DNA of 64,000 nt, taken from positions 124,001 through 188,000 of the forward strand of contig NZ_JASBVP010000011.1 in NCBI RefSeq assembly GCF_029961025.1, written 5' to 3'. Numbering within the stretch: position 1 is the stretch's first letter; every line of letters begins with the position of its first letter. The position numbers and the translations under genes are program-made. Shown in pieces: positions 1 to 7,928 of this stretch. Source of the stretch: Mycobacterium sp. GTDB taxonomy: Bacteria; Actinomycetota; Actinomycetes; Mycobacteriales; Mycobacteriaceae. The notes below the pieces were generated by a model. The model worked only from the letters and a program-made list of their open reading frames with translations. It did no database searches and was not told where the DNA came from.

Positions 1-182
1 AGCACCTGGGCGACCCGTGCCACGTTGATCCCGCCGCCACCGGCGTCATAACGTTCGCCGTGACAACGGATCTTCTCGGTGGGACACACGCGTTCGGCCG
101 TCGTGGTGATATCCAGCGCGGGATTCATCGTCAATGTCACGATCCGCGAACCGCTCGTCGGCGCCAAAGCCGCTGCTTTCAT
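1..182 (-). CDS. pfkB: 6-phosphofructokinase PfkB family, 5' part only (runs off the window)
   Basis: Minus-strand frame starting with ATG at 182. The N-terminus contains LTMNPALDI and then DAGGGGINVARV, the substrate-binding start of PfkB/ribokinase-type sugar kinases. These phosphorylate fructose-6-phosphate or related sugars in the cytosol. An AAGGGAG Shine-Dalgarno lies 11 nt before the ATG. The gene begins 35 bp after the stop of the upstream Rv2030c-type gene on the same strand, matching the hspX-Rv2030c-pfkB order of the M. tuberculosis DosR regulon. Only about 60 codons are in the window, so the ATP-binding C-terminal part is not seen. Confidence 0.85.
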   Translation of the reverse strand, partial: MKAAALAPTSGSRIVTLTMNPALDITTTAERVCPTEKIRCHGERYDAGGGGINVARVAQV

Positions 183-217
183 GTGCACTTGCACTCCCTT
201 GGCATGCTGCCTCGTGT

Positions 218-2263
218 CTACAAGCCGGTCGGGTAGGTTTCGGGCGTCTCTCCGGCGATCCACTGACTGCTCACCTCGAGCGGTTCCAGCGCGCGGGTGT
301 GGTCGATATGAATCAGCGCGTCGAACTGGTCGGCGGGCCGGGTGTGAAAGTAGTGGCTCTGGCGCTCGGTCGCCGGCAAATAGATCACCCCGATGGCGCG
401 GCCGAGCCGAACCGCACCCAATGGTTCGGCGGCATCCGGGCTGATCATCGGCGACACCAAGAAGGAGCGCTCGCCCACCTCATGGAAGAGTTCTTCCACG
501 CTTCCATTCAGCGCCGGTCGCACGGTTTTGCGCTCGGCGATGCCTCCCCATTCGCTGGCAGCGGTAACCGTGCCGGCGTAGGTGGTGAGGCCGATGAGAC
601 ACGATTGCTCACCATAGCGTTCGCGGACGAGCTGTCCCAGGGTGAGCTGACCGTCGACACCCATCTCGGTTGCCCGGGCATCGCCCACGTGAGAGTTGTG
701 CGCCCAGACGACGATGCGCGCCGGCTCCCCCTGCCGATGGTGGTCCAGATGCGCCAGCAGCGCCCGCAGGGTTTGGGCCATGTGGGTGTCGCGCAGGTTC
801 CACGACGTCACCCGCCCGCTGAACATCGACCGGTAGTACACCTCCGCGTTGCGCACCGTTTGGGCGTTTTGCTGCGCATAGAACGCCTCATCCTCGGCAA
901 GCAACCCGTCCCGGCGCGCGTACGCCAGCGCGTTGCGCTGCAACTCGACCAGCTGCTCGATGGCTTGCCGCTCGCAGGACGGCCCGGCGCCGAACGCCGC
1001 CGCAAACCCATAGGCCTGCCCGTCGTCGGCGAAGACATGGTCGAAGCACGAGTAGCGCTGCCGCGCCCGGGCCGCCGCGAGGGGATCGACCGTGTCGAGA
1101 TAGGCGATCACCTCGTGAATCGACCGGTGCAGGCTATAGAGATCCAGCCCGTAAAATCCGGCTTCCCGCCGGCCCTGCGACCGGCACCGGCGGTTGTGCC
1201 CGTGCAGCCACTCGGTGAAATCGCGAACCACGACGTTACGCCACATCCAGGCGGGAAACCGCTCAAAGCCGCGCAGCGCCTTCTCGGCGGTGTCGTCGAC
1301 GCCGAGCCCACGAACATACCGGTTCACCCGGTACGCATCGGGCCAGTCGGCTTCCGCGGCGACGGCGCAAAAACCCTTCCCCTCGATGAGCCATTTCGTG
1401 ATGCCGGCGCGAGCCTCGTAGAACTCGTGGGTGCCGTGGGAGCTTTCGCCGATCAACACAATCCGGGCATCGCCGATCAGCTTTTCCAAAACGCCCGGGG
1501 GCGGGACACCCCCCGGGGCCTCGACGGCCGCGCGTCGGATCACCTCGGCCGCGCTGACCCCGGGCCGCGTGGCGGGCGGCGGGCCGGCCATGGTGGGTGT
1601 GGCGAGCAATTCCCTGACTTCCTGGTCGCTAACCTGCCGGAAGTCCCAAAACGAGTCGCCCACAGCCAAAAACGGCGTCGGCATGGTGGCACAGACAACA
1701 TCATCGACAATGCCGGCGAATTCCCGGCAGGTCGATTCCGGAGCGGCCGGCACGGCGACCACGATCTGCGCCGGCTCGGCCGCACGCAATGCCTGCACCG
1801 CGGCGAACATGCTCGCCCCGGTGGCCAATCCGTCATCGACCAGGATGACGGTCTTTCCGGCGACGTCGATGGGCGGGCGCCCGCCGCGATACGCGGCCTC
1901 GCGCCGCGCCAACTCCCGTCCTTCACGTTCAGCGATGTCACGCAATTGCTGCGGGGAGATCCGCAGCCCCCGCACCACATCGTCGTTGATCACGACCCGG
2001 CCGTCTTTGGCCAAGGCGCCAAGCGCAAACTCCTCATGGCCGGGCGCACCGAGTTTGCGCACCACGAAGGCATCCAGCGGCGCACGCAGCCTCGCGGCGA
2101 CCTCCCAGGCGACCGGTATCCCGCCACGCGCCAACCCAAGCACCACGACGTCGTCGCGGTCGCGGTAAGCATCCAGGAGAGCGGCGAGAACCCGGCCCGC
2201 CTCACGGCGGTCACGAAACACCCGCCGCGGCGCACGCTTATCCACGTCGGGAGCCCGATTCAT
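218..2263 (-). CDS. Phosphoribosyltransferase / erythromycin-esterase-like fusion protein (Rv2030c type)
   Basis: 681 aa. Residues about 1-220 are a type I phosphoribosyltransferase-like domain with the PRPP-loop motif [14 protein letters not shown]. Residues about 240-680 are an erythromycin-esterase-like (EreA/ChaN-type) domain with [34 protein letters not shown] and [10 protein letters not shown], the His/Glu-rich putative active site. The order and wording closely match Rv2030c of the M. tuberculosis dormancy regulon. True substrates of this fusion are unknown; macrolide hydrolysis should not be assumed. It lies between hspX (upstream, same strand) and pfkB (downstream). I see no strong Shine-Dalgarno at the ATG. 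A 15-bp perfect hairpin separates it from hspX. Confidence 0.9.
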   Translation of the reverse strand: MNRAPDVDKRAPRRVFRDRREAGRVLAALLDAYRDRDDVVVLGLARGGIPVAWEVAARLRAPLDAFVVRKLGAPGHEEFALGALAKDGRVVINDDVVRGLRISPQQLRDIAEREGRELARREAAYRGGRPPIDVAGKTVILVDDGLATGASMFAAVQALRAAEPAQIVVAVPAAPESTCREFAGIVDDVVCATMPTPFLAVGDSFWDFRQVSDQEVRELLATPTMAGPPPATRPGVSAAEVIRRAAVEAPGGVPPPGVLEKLIGDARIVLIGESSHGTHEFYEARAGITKWLIEGKGFCAVAAEADWPDAYRVNRYVRGLGVDDTAEKALRGFERFPAWMWRNVVVRDFTEWLHGHNRRCRSQGRREAGFYGLDLYSLHRSIHEVIAYLDTVDPLAAARARQRYSCFDHVFADDGQAYGFAAAFGAGPSCERQAIEQLVELQRNALAYARRDGLLAEDEAFYAQQNAQTVRNAEVYYRSMFSGRVTSWNLRDTHMAQTLRALLAHLDHHRQGEPARIVVWAHNSHVGDARATEMGVDGQLTLGQLVRERYGEQSCLIGLTTYAGTVTAASEWGGIAERKTVRPALNGSVEELFHEVGERSFLVSPMISPDAAEPLGAVRLGRAIGVIYLPATERQSHYFHTRPADQFDALIHIDHTRALEPLEVSSQWIAGETPETYPTGL

Positions 2264-2368
2264 GAACCGACCACCACCGGTCGCCCCCGGAGTCGGATGT
2301 CTAACCGCCTCATGGCTTTCTCTGTACCCATCGACCCTTTCATCGACTCCGCTGCCCTGGATGGGCGC

Positions 2369-2402
2369 GTGCGGTCCCGGAGCCTACGCTCCGGGACCGC
2401 AC
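2369..2402 (-). terminator. Strong hairpin between hspX and the Rv2030c-type gene
   Basis: Perfect 15-bp inverted repeat, GTGCGGTCCCGGAGC, with a 4-nt loop CTAC and the complementary arm ending at 2402. It starts 7 bp past the hspX stop codon on the transcribed strand. No T-run follows, so it may act as a partial terminator or as a 3' stabiliser setting the hspX to downstream-gene ratio, rather than a full intrinsic terminator. Confidence 0.6.
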
Positions 2403-2409
2403 GATCGTG

Positions 2410-2835
2410 TCAAGACTTGATCGTGATGTGCTTTTCGGCCGGCTTGGCCTCGGCGACCGGCACCGTCACCGTCAAAATGCCCTTCTCGTAGCTGGCCTTG
2501 ATGTCGTCTTCGTTGGCGCCCGCCGGCAGCGACACCGTGCGTTCGAACGACCCGTAGGCGAACTCGGACCGTCCCTTGAATTCCTTTTTTTCGCTGCGCT
2601 CCGCTTTGATCGTCAGCAGGCCGTCGTGCACCGTGATGTCGACGTCCTTGGCGGGATCGATGCCGGGAAGCTCGGCGCGGACTTCATAGCAGCCGTCCTT
2701 CATTTCGTCTTCCAGCCGCATCATCCGGGTCTCAAAAAACGGGTGGATTTCCGCTAACGGCGGGAAACCGGCAAACCATTCGGACAGCTCCGGAAAAAGT
2801 CCACGGCGCCGACGCCGGACGGGAAGGGTCGTCAT
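2410..2835 (-). CDS. hspX: Alpha-crystallin small heat-shock protein HspX/Acr
   Basis: 141 aa starting MTTLPVRRRRRGLFPE. The body (MMRLEDEMKDGCYEVRAELPG, then DVDITVHDGLLTIKAERSEK and SEFAYGSFERTVSLPAGA) is the alpha-crystallin domain and ends EKHITIKS. It is near-collinear with the 144-aa M. tuberculosis HspX, the ATP-independent holdase induced under hypoxia. The open frame extends upstream, but the ATG at 2835 with AAGGAGG seven nt ahead is clearly the start. DosR boxes lie 66-174 bp upstream. Transcription is divergent from the HtrA-like gene. Confidence 0.95.
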   Translation of the reverse strand: MTTLPVRRRRRGLFPELSEWFAGFPPLAEIHPFFETRMMRLEDEMKDGCYEVRAELPGIDPAKDVDITVHDGLLTIKAERSEKKEFKGRSEFAYGSFERTVSLPAGANEDDIKASYEKGILTVTVPVAEAKPAEKHITIKS

Positions 2836-2900
2836 GATGCCTCCTTGGGTCTCGGGTGAAAGGACAACTCGATCCGACCAGCCGAGGAAGCCGCGCGGTA

Positions 2901-2914
2901 GGGACCGAAGTCCC
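2901..2914. promoter_or_regulatory. DosR box, hspX-proximal
   Basis: GGGACCGAAGTCCC, a close match to the DosR consensus core GGGACTWWAGTCCC, ending about 66 bp upstream of the hspX ATG. Confidence 0.8.
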
Positions 2915-2972
2915 TGGATTGAAGGGCCGTTCGTCGGCGCAACCTCTCCCCCACGAACCCCGGCGGACCCCG

Positions 2973-2986
2973 CGGACCAATGCCCC
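2973..2986. promoter_or_regulatory. Degenerate DosR box
   Basis: CGGACCAATGCCCC, in the middle of the hspX/HtrA-like divergent region. The same GGACCAATGCCCC core recurs before the stress-protein gene at 47039, which supports it being a real lower-affinity site. Confidence 0.5.
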
Positions 2987-2994
2987 ACAGACAC

Positions 2995-3008
2995 GGGACT
3001 TCGGTCCC
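2995..3008. promoter_or_regulatory. DosR box, proximal to the HtrA-like gene
   Basis: GGGACTTCGGTCCC. It ends 66 bp before the ATG at 3074, mirroring the spacing of the other box to hspX, so both divergent genes are probably DosR-controlled. Confidence 0.75.
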
Positions 3009-3073
3009 TACTGCCCCCATCCCGGCGCATCCACGATGGAAGTCGATCTCAGGTATTTCAGCAAGGATCGCCC

Positions 3074-4468
3074 ATGACCTACGGTTCCGCACACCGACCA
3101 CCTGTGCAAGCGTCCGAAACGCCGGCCGATAGCCAGGCCGTCGTGCCGGGTGATCCCTACATCACCACGGGGGACACGAAGCGGCAGAGCATTATTCGCG
3201 AGGTACAACTGTTCGTCGGTGCGATGGCCGTGGCGGTGATTTGCGGGATTATCGGGGCGACCGCCGTCCTGGTCACCGATCCCTTCGGCGGTAAACACGC
3301 TACCGGCGCTACCGGCGGGGCGTCGGCCGGTGCGCCCACCGGCGATCCGTCACATCCCTCCCTGGAAAGCGCTGCCGCCAAGGCGGTGCCCAGCGTCGCC
3401 AAGCTGGAGGCGACAGCGGGTCCGCTGTCCGAAACGGGCTCGGGCATCGTATTGACCCCCGAGGGGCTGATCCTGACCAGCAGTCAAGTCGTGTCCGCTC
3501 TCGGCGGCGCGCCCAGAGCCACCACCCCCCCGAAGACCGTCGCCACTTTCGCCGACGGTCGCACCGCGCCGTTTCATGTGGTGGGCACGGACCTGGCCAC
3601 CGACGTGGCGGTGGTGCGCGCGGACGGCATTTCCGGGCTCACCCCGATCACCTTTGGTCACTCGGCCACGCTTCGGGTGGGTGAGAGCGTGGTCGCGGTC
3701 GGCTCCCCACTGGGTCTGGAGAGCACCGTCACCACCGGGGTCATCAGCGCGCTGCACCGCCCGGTACCCACACTCACCGACGCCAGTGGCCACCTGACCG
3801 TGCTCGACGCCATTCAAACCGATGCCGCGATGAACCCCGGCAGCGTGGGCGGGGCGTTGATCGACGCCAGCGGCAACCTCATCGGCGTCAACTCGGTTAT
3901 CGTGACCGGCGGGAACCCCCTTTTCGGGCCAGGCGGTTCGATCGGGCTCGGTTTCGCCATCCCGGTGGATCAGGCCAGGCGCATCGCGGACCAGTTGATC
4001 GCGACCGGTACGGCCACACATGCCTATCTGGGTGTACGGTTAGCCACCAACAACGACACCAACAACGACACCCGCGGCGCCGTGATCATCGCGGCGCAAA
4101 ATGGCAGCCCGGCCGAGGCGGCCGGACTGGGTCCGGGCATGGTGGTCACCAGGATGGACGGCCGGGTGATCACGAGCTCCGAGGCCCTGGTTGCGGCGAT
4201 CCTGTCCAAGGCGCCCGGCAACGCCGTGTCGATCACCTACCTCGACCCGGCGGGGGCCACCCGCACCACCCGGGTCGTTCTGGCGTCGGACCGACCCGCC
4301 GGCGACGCCACACCCGGCTTGGTCGGCCCGGTCACCAACCCCTACGCGGACCGTGCGACATCGGTCAAATCCGGTGTCCTGTCGGGCGTCTTGACCAGCC
4401 AGCGCAGGTGCTCGACCGGCCCGAGCAGCTCCAGGCGACGCCACAGCACGCTGGTCGGCAGCGCCTGA
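3074..4468 (+). CDS. HtrA-like membrane protein with PDZ domain, catalytic residues replaced
   Basis: 464 aa with ATG at 3074 preceded by AAGGA. Order: cytoplasmic N-terminus, one membrane segment (about residues 40-65, VGAMAVAVICGIIGATAVLV), trypsin-like fold (about 100-300), then a PDZ domain (about 310-420). The fold matches mycobacterial HtrA/PepD proteases. However, the His of the LTNNHVV motif is Gln (LTSSQVV), and the Ser of PGNSGG is Val (PGSVGGAL); the Asp region TDVAVVRAD is kept. It is therefore probably a proteolytically inactive substrate-binding or scaffolding paralogue. The last 42 codons run antisense through the 3' end of the PIG-L gene, suggesting that the original stop was lost. 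DosR boxes lie upstream. Confidence 0.8.
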   Translation: MTYGSAHRPPVQASETPADSQAVVPGDPYITTGDTKRQSIIREVQLFVGAMAVAVICGIIGATAVLVTDPFGGKHATGATGGASAGAPTGDPSHPSLESAAAKAVPSVAKLEATAGPLSETGSGIVLTPEGLILTSSQVVSALGGAPRATTPPKTVATFADGRTAPFHVVGTDLATDVAVVRADGISGLTPITFGHSATLRVGESVVAVGSPLGLESTVTTGVISALHRPVPTLTDASGHLTVLDAIQTDAAMNPGSVGGALIDASGNLIGVNSVIVTGGNPLFGPGGSIGLGFAIPVDQARRIADQLIATGTATHAYLGVRLATNNDTNNDTRGAVIIAAQNGSPAEAAGLGPGMVVTRMDGRVITSSEALVAAILSKAPGNAVSITYLDPAGATRTTRVVLASDRPAGDATPGLVGPVTNPYADRATSVKSGVLSGVLTSQRRCSTGPSSSRRRHSTLVGSA

Positions 4469-5064
4469 CTGGCGTGCCGGCACACCGCTTGACACTGCCG
4501 GCGCCGGTCCACCGGAACGATCAGGTCGATATCGGCGGGCCGATGGCCGACGAACGCGGTCGCGTATTCGCTATTCAGGGCGTCGGCGACGGCGGCGGGC
4601 AGCGTCCAGGCCAGCACCGGCAAACCAACCTCCGCCGCCGCGGCCCGGGCCGCAGCGGTCGCCTGCCGGTGGTCGGGGTGACCGGTGACGCCGGTCGGGT
4701 CGAACACCAGCAGCCCCTGCGCACCAAACCGCCGAGCACACCCGGCAACCAAAGCCGCCAACTCCTCGACGCTTACCTCGGCGAGGTGCCCATCCGGATA
4801 GTCCAACAGCTCCACCGCCGACACACCAAGCACCTCGGCGGCCGCTGCCAGCTCAGCGGCGCGGATGCGGGACAGCTCTCCGGTGACCCCGCGCAGTGTC
4901 GATGCCTCACCGCGGGTCAGGCACACCACCGCCACCTGCGCGCCCCGTTCGGCAAACCCCGACACGATGGCGCCCAGGCCGAACGACTCGTCATCGGGAT
5001 GGGCGACCACGGCGAGGACCGCTCGCCATCCGGGAAGCTGGCCGCCGGTCATCGACGCGGGCAT
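4342..5064 (-). CDS. PIG-L family zinc-dependent N-acetylglucosaminyl deacetylase
   Basis: About 240 aa. The zinc-binding signature AHPDDESFGLGAI near the N-terminus and the later GHPDH motif define the PIG-L/LmbE family (MshB and Mca in mycobacteria: mycothiol synthesis and conjugate cleavage). Which substrate this paralogue uses cannot be told. The start is ATG at 5064 or, 12 nt further in, ATG at 5052; both give a complete domain. It begins 17 bp after the peroxiredoxin stop on the same strand, so the two are probably co-transcribed. A thiol role would fit the peroxiredoxin partner. Its 3' end overlaps the convergent HtrA-like gene by 127 bp. Confidence 0.8.
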   Translation of the reverse strand: MPASMTGGQLPGWRAVLAVVAHPDDESFGLGAIVSGFAERGAQVAVVCLTRGEASTLRGVTGELSRIRAAELAAAAEVLGVSAVELLDYPDGHLAEVSVEELAALVAGCARRFGAQGLLVFDPTGVTGHPDHRQATAAARAAAAEVGLPVLAWTLPAAVADALNSEYATAFVGHRPADIDLIVPVDRRRQCQAVCRHASQALPTSVLWRRLELLGPVEHLRWLVKTPDRTPDLTDVARSA

Positions 5065-5081
5065 CCAAGCCGCCCGGTGCG

Positions 5082-5807
5082 CTAGTGCGCCCGGATGGCG
5101 GATTCCACCTCGTCGGCCGGAAGCTTTTTGGTACAGAAGAACCAGTCTTGGCATTCGGTGCCCTCACCGGGTTCTTCCATGCGCTGCTGCGCAGCACCGG
5201 GGGAGCCGGGCGTGGGCAGGATGACCGGGTCACCGGGCCGCCAGTCCGCTGGTGTCGCGACACCGAAATGATCGGTGGTCTGCAGGGCCTTGACGACGCG
5301 CAGCAACTCGTCGAAGTTGCGGCCCAGGATCAGGGGATAGTAGATGATCGCGCGGATGATGCCCTTCGGGTCGATGACGAAGACCGCCCGCACCGCCTTG
5401 GTGGAATCCTCGCCGGGCATGATCATCCCGTATTTGCGGGCGACCTCCATCGAGACGTCGGCGATCACCGGGAAGTTGACCTCGACGTTTTTGAGGTCAC
5501 GGAAAGCGATTTTCTCCTTGATCGTGCGCAGCCACGCGATGTGGCTGTCCAACCCGTCGACCGAGAGCCCCAGAAGCTCGGTGTTGTAGGCCGCGAACTG
5601 TTGCCGCATCGAGGCGAAGGTCACAAACTCGGTCGTGCACACGGGCGTGAAATCGGCTGGGTGGGAGAAAAAAATCACCCATTTGCCCTGATAGTCGGCG
5701 GGGAAGTGGATCTCTCCTTCGGTGGTGACGGCGGTGAACGCGGGCGCGGGATCGCCAATGCGCGGCATCGGTGTTGCGACTGCGGGTGCCTCTTCGGTAG
5801 TGGTCAT
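5082..5807 (-). CDS. Peroxiredoxin, archaeal/Prx6-like AhpC-TSA family
   Basis: 241 aa reducing peroxides via a cysteine thiol. The peroxidatic Cys57 is in FFSHPADFTPVCTTE. Two further Cys near the C-terminus (C219 and C225, in ECQDWFFC) match the arrangement of the archaeal thiol peroxidase ApTPx, where they recycle the enzyme. The ATG at 5807 has AAGGAG close upstream. A perfect CsoR/CstR-type palindrome lies about 30 bp before the start, so expression should respond to the same sensor as sqr. Followed on the same strand by a PIG-L deacetylase. Confidence 0.9.
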   Translation of the reverse strand: MTTTEEAPAVATPMPRIGDPAPAFTAVTTEGEIHFPADYQGKWVIFFSHPADFTPVCTTEFVTFASMRQQFAAYNTELLGLSVDGLDSHIAWLRTIKEKIAFRDLKNVEVNFPVIADVSMEVARKYGMIMPGEDSTKAVRAVFVIDPKGIIRAIIYYPLILGRNFDELLRVVKALQTTDHFGVATPADWRPGDPVILPTPGSPGAAQQRMEEPGEGTECQDWFFCTKKLPADEVESAIRAH

Positions 5808-5836
5808 CGTGGCTCCTTCCGTGATCCTCGACAGTC

Positions 5837-5854
5837 TATACCCCTACGGGTATA
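5837..5854. promoter_or_regulatory. CstR/CsoR-type operator upstream of the peroxiredoxin
   Basis: TATACCCCTACGGGTATA, near-perfect dyad. It matches 13 of 14 core bases of TACCCCTAGGGGTA found before sqr and before the CsoR-family gene in this window. It lies in the 288-bp divergent region between the peroxiredoxin (30 bp away) and the YeeE-type gene (240 bp away). Confidence 0.75.
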
Positions 5855-6095
5855 GCATGGTGTACGTGCAACGGACGGGTTATGGCATTCCCGTACCGTC
5901 AGCATGCCCATTACCTCCGGTCGGTGTTAAGGGCCGATTGTCCTCGATCGCCTCGGGTCGCCCTTCCCCGACGGTCACACCACCTTCTCGCCGGCTTCTC
6001 CCCCGGTCCTGGGCCGGCCACACGACGATACTGTTAGCGCCATGGTTGTATTCGCCCGCGGACACCGCGGCGCGGTTCCCGGCGGTTAAGGCGCC

Positions 6096-7319
6096 ATGAC
6101 GACGATCAGCGTGACGGCACCACTGTGGATCGGTGTCCCCATCGGAATGTGCATGGGCGCCGTCGGACAGATCTGGGGAATCGGCAATCCCGAGACGCTG
6201 ATCCGGCTGGCGCGGTGGCGGGATCGCCTCTTGGTCGGCTGTCTCGCTATCACCTGCGCAGTCGGTGCCGTAGCGCTATACGGCCTGTACGCGCTGGGGT
6301 TCTCCATGCATTTTGCGCCAAAACCGATGTACGTCTTCGGTATTTCGATCGGCGGCTTTCTTTTCGGAGCCGGGATAGCCATTTCCGGCTACCTTCCCGG
6401 CTCTGAATTAATGGCTCTCGGTGAAGGCCGGCAAGATGCGCTTTACGCATTTCCCGGCGGTCTGCTTGGCGCGGCGGCGTGGACATTAGTGTATTCGACA
6501 CCGGTCGGCCAATGGCTGGTGCACGCCGCTGACTACGGCGATCTTATCGCCTCGGGACCAATACAGCACATCCGTCCGGTGTTCACATTCCTCATTGCCG
6601 TCGTCTATGCTGCGGCGCTTCTTGTCGGCGCGGCACTGCTGCCGCGCTACGCCCGCGGCAGTAGTTGTGTGGTTCGCGCGATCCGCGGTCGGAGCGATCC
6701 GAACGAGGAGGCTTGGATGTCCGACACGGTGGCCTACTTGACCGAAGGGGGCTTAGATCAGTCCACGTCGACGAGGTTTCACACCTTGGTTGTCACCGAC
6801 GTGCCCACCGGCAACTTTTACTCACGGATAAAACTGGGAACGAGTGTGGTCCTCGGCCTAGTGGTGGTGTTCGCGATTTTTCTGCACCAGATTTTTGGTG
6901 AATCGACCACGTACTCCTGGTTCGCCGGACACCTGCTGCTGCCGAACTTCGATTACACCAAATTAGTGATCCAAACGGTCGGATGGGAGCCGTTTGCGGA
7001 TATCGGAACCCTGCTTGGTGCACTAATCACGGCGGTGTTCGTCAGCCGCTATTTTCAAGGCTTCAGGCTGGTGATCCCGCCGTCGTGGCGCAACAGGTTC
7101 GGCAGGGAACCGTGGAAGCGGGCAATTGGCAGCTTCGGCGGCTTTTTCATCCTGATGTTTGGCGCGCGGATGGCCGGTGGATGTGCCAGCGGGCATATGC
7201 TTAGCGGTGGCGTTCAGATGGCGGCAAGCGGCTGGTTGTTCACCGTTGCCGTGTTTATCGGCATGACCGCGACGGCTCGAGTCATCTACCGTAAGGCGAG
7301 CGAAAAGGTATCGGGATGA
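6096..7319 (+). CDS. YeeE/YedE (TsuA-like) sulfur-compound transporter
   Basis: 407 aa integral membrane protein with about nine to ten hydrophobic segments in two DUF395-type halves. The second half keeps the family signature FGARMAGGCASGHMLSGG, whose Cys takes part in thiosulfate relay in TsuA. In the first half the equivalent GYCPG motif reads ISGYLPGSELMALGEG, so the first-half Cys is Leu. A hydrophilic loop (about residues 195-225) joins the halves. Base composition looks more AT-rich than its neighbours, suggesting separate ancestry. The ATG follows TTAAGG. The stop overlaps the next small gene (ATGA). Probable role: import of thiosulfate or a related sulfur anion; substrate unproven. 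Confidence 0.8.
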   Translation: MTTISVTAPLWIGVPIGMCMGAVGQIWGIGNPETLIRLARWRDRLLVGCLAITCAVGAVALYGLYALGFSMHFAPKPMYVFGISIGGFLFGAGIAISGYLPGSELMALGEGRQDALYAFPGGLLGAAAWTLVYSTPVGQWLVHAADYGDLIASGPIQHIRPVFTFLIAVVYAAALLVGAALLPRYARGSSCVVRAIRGRSDPNEEAWMSDTVAYLTEGGLDQSTSTRFHTLVVTDVPTGNFYSRIKLGTSVVLGLVVVFAIFLHQIFGESTTYSWFAGHLLLPNFDYTKLVIQTVGWEPFADIGTLLGALITAVFVSRYFQGFRLVIPPSWRNRFGREPWKRAIGSFGGFFILMFGARMAGGCASGHMLSGGVQMAASGWLFTVAVFIGMTATARVIYRKASEKVSG

Positions 7320-7549
7320 AAGCAACTGAGAAGCGGTTGCTGGTTGTGGTGGTGTGCGGTGCGGTAGCGACGTGTCTGGTCGCCGCATTGGTGACCCGCA
7401 ACGGATCGTCGGGCCCGCTGACATTGGCCCAGGTGCTGAGCACGGCGATCATTCCGCTGATCCTGCTCGCCTTGGCGACGAGGTTCTGCGCACCGAAGCG
7501 GGTATCTGAGTCGGGCCGGCCGAGAAAGCACACACGAACCGGTAGCTAA
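7316..7549 (+). CDS. Small two-helix membrane protein
   Basis: 77 aa. Two hydrophobic stretches (about residues 7-26 and 36-55) and a basic tail ending RKHTRTGS. Its start overlaps the YeeE-type stop as ATGA, so it is translationally coupled and likely an accessory to the transporter. I recognise no family. The tail is followed by a 21-bp tandem duplication that spans the stop codon. Confidence 0.55.
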   Translation: MKATEKRLLVVVVCGAVATCLVAALVTRNGSSGPLTLAQVLSTAIIPLILLALATRFCAPKRVSESGRPRKHTRTGS

Positions 7550-7579
7550 GCCGAAAAGACCGGTAGCCGAACCGAAAAG
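7538..7579 (+). repeat. 21-bp tandem duplication
   Basis: ACCGGTAGCTAAGCCGAAAAG followed directly by ACCGGTAGCCGAACCGAAAAG (3 mismatches). It covers the stop codon of the 77-aa gene and the leader of the DUF2892 gene, and the second copy supplies part of the AAAAGGAGG ribosome-binding site. Confidence 0.7.
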
Positions 7580-7589
7580 GAGGGTCACC

Positions 7590-7889
7590 ATGCAAGACCA
7601 GCAGCAAGACCAAGAGCAAGAGTCGCTCCCTGTCGAGCGCGGGGCGTTCGGGATGCCGAAACCGCAGGGATGGACGCTCGAGCGGATCGAGCACCTGATG
7701 GCCGGGGCGGTGGTGCTCACCACCTTGACGTTGGGGCGTAAGTATTCCAGCCGCTGGCGGCTGATGACGGCGTTCGTCGGCGCGAATTTGCTGCTCGACG
7801 CCGCGGTGGGCTGGTGTCCCACGGGCGTCGTGCTGCATCGTCTCGGGGTCCCCACCGCAGCCGAACGCGCCCAAAGCCGTGCCCGGTGA
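7590..7889 (+). CDS. DUF2892 / YgaP-like transmembrane-domain protein
   Basis: 99 aa. A Gln/Glu-rich N-terminus is followed by EHLMAGAVVLTTLTLG and a second hydrophobic segment ending LLLDAAVGWCPTGVVLHRLG, the layout of the inner-membrane YgaP-type DUF2892 domain (LxxxVGxCP). In other bacteria this domain is found alone or fused to rhodanese in sulfur-handling loci. AAAAGGAGG lies 9 nt before the ATG. It sits between two sulfur-anion transporter genes, consistent with a role in the same process. The Cys in WCPTG is the obvious candidate functional residue. Confidence 0.75.
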   Translation: MQDQQQDQEQESLPVERGAFGMPKPQGWTLERIEHLMAGAVVLTTLTLGRKYSSRWRLMTAFVGANLLLDAAVGWCPTGVVLHRLGVPTAAERAQSRAR

Positions 7890-7928
7890 GTTGAGCGGCG
7901 ACGCCGACAACGCCCTGCTCCCGAACCG

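Noticed and set aside
134..2491. A 785-codon open frame on the plus strand
   Set aside because: It is antisense to the well-supported Rv2030c-type gene and hspX; long antisense frames are expected at this GC content, and the translation has no recognisable domain.
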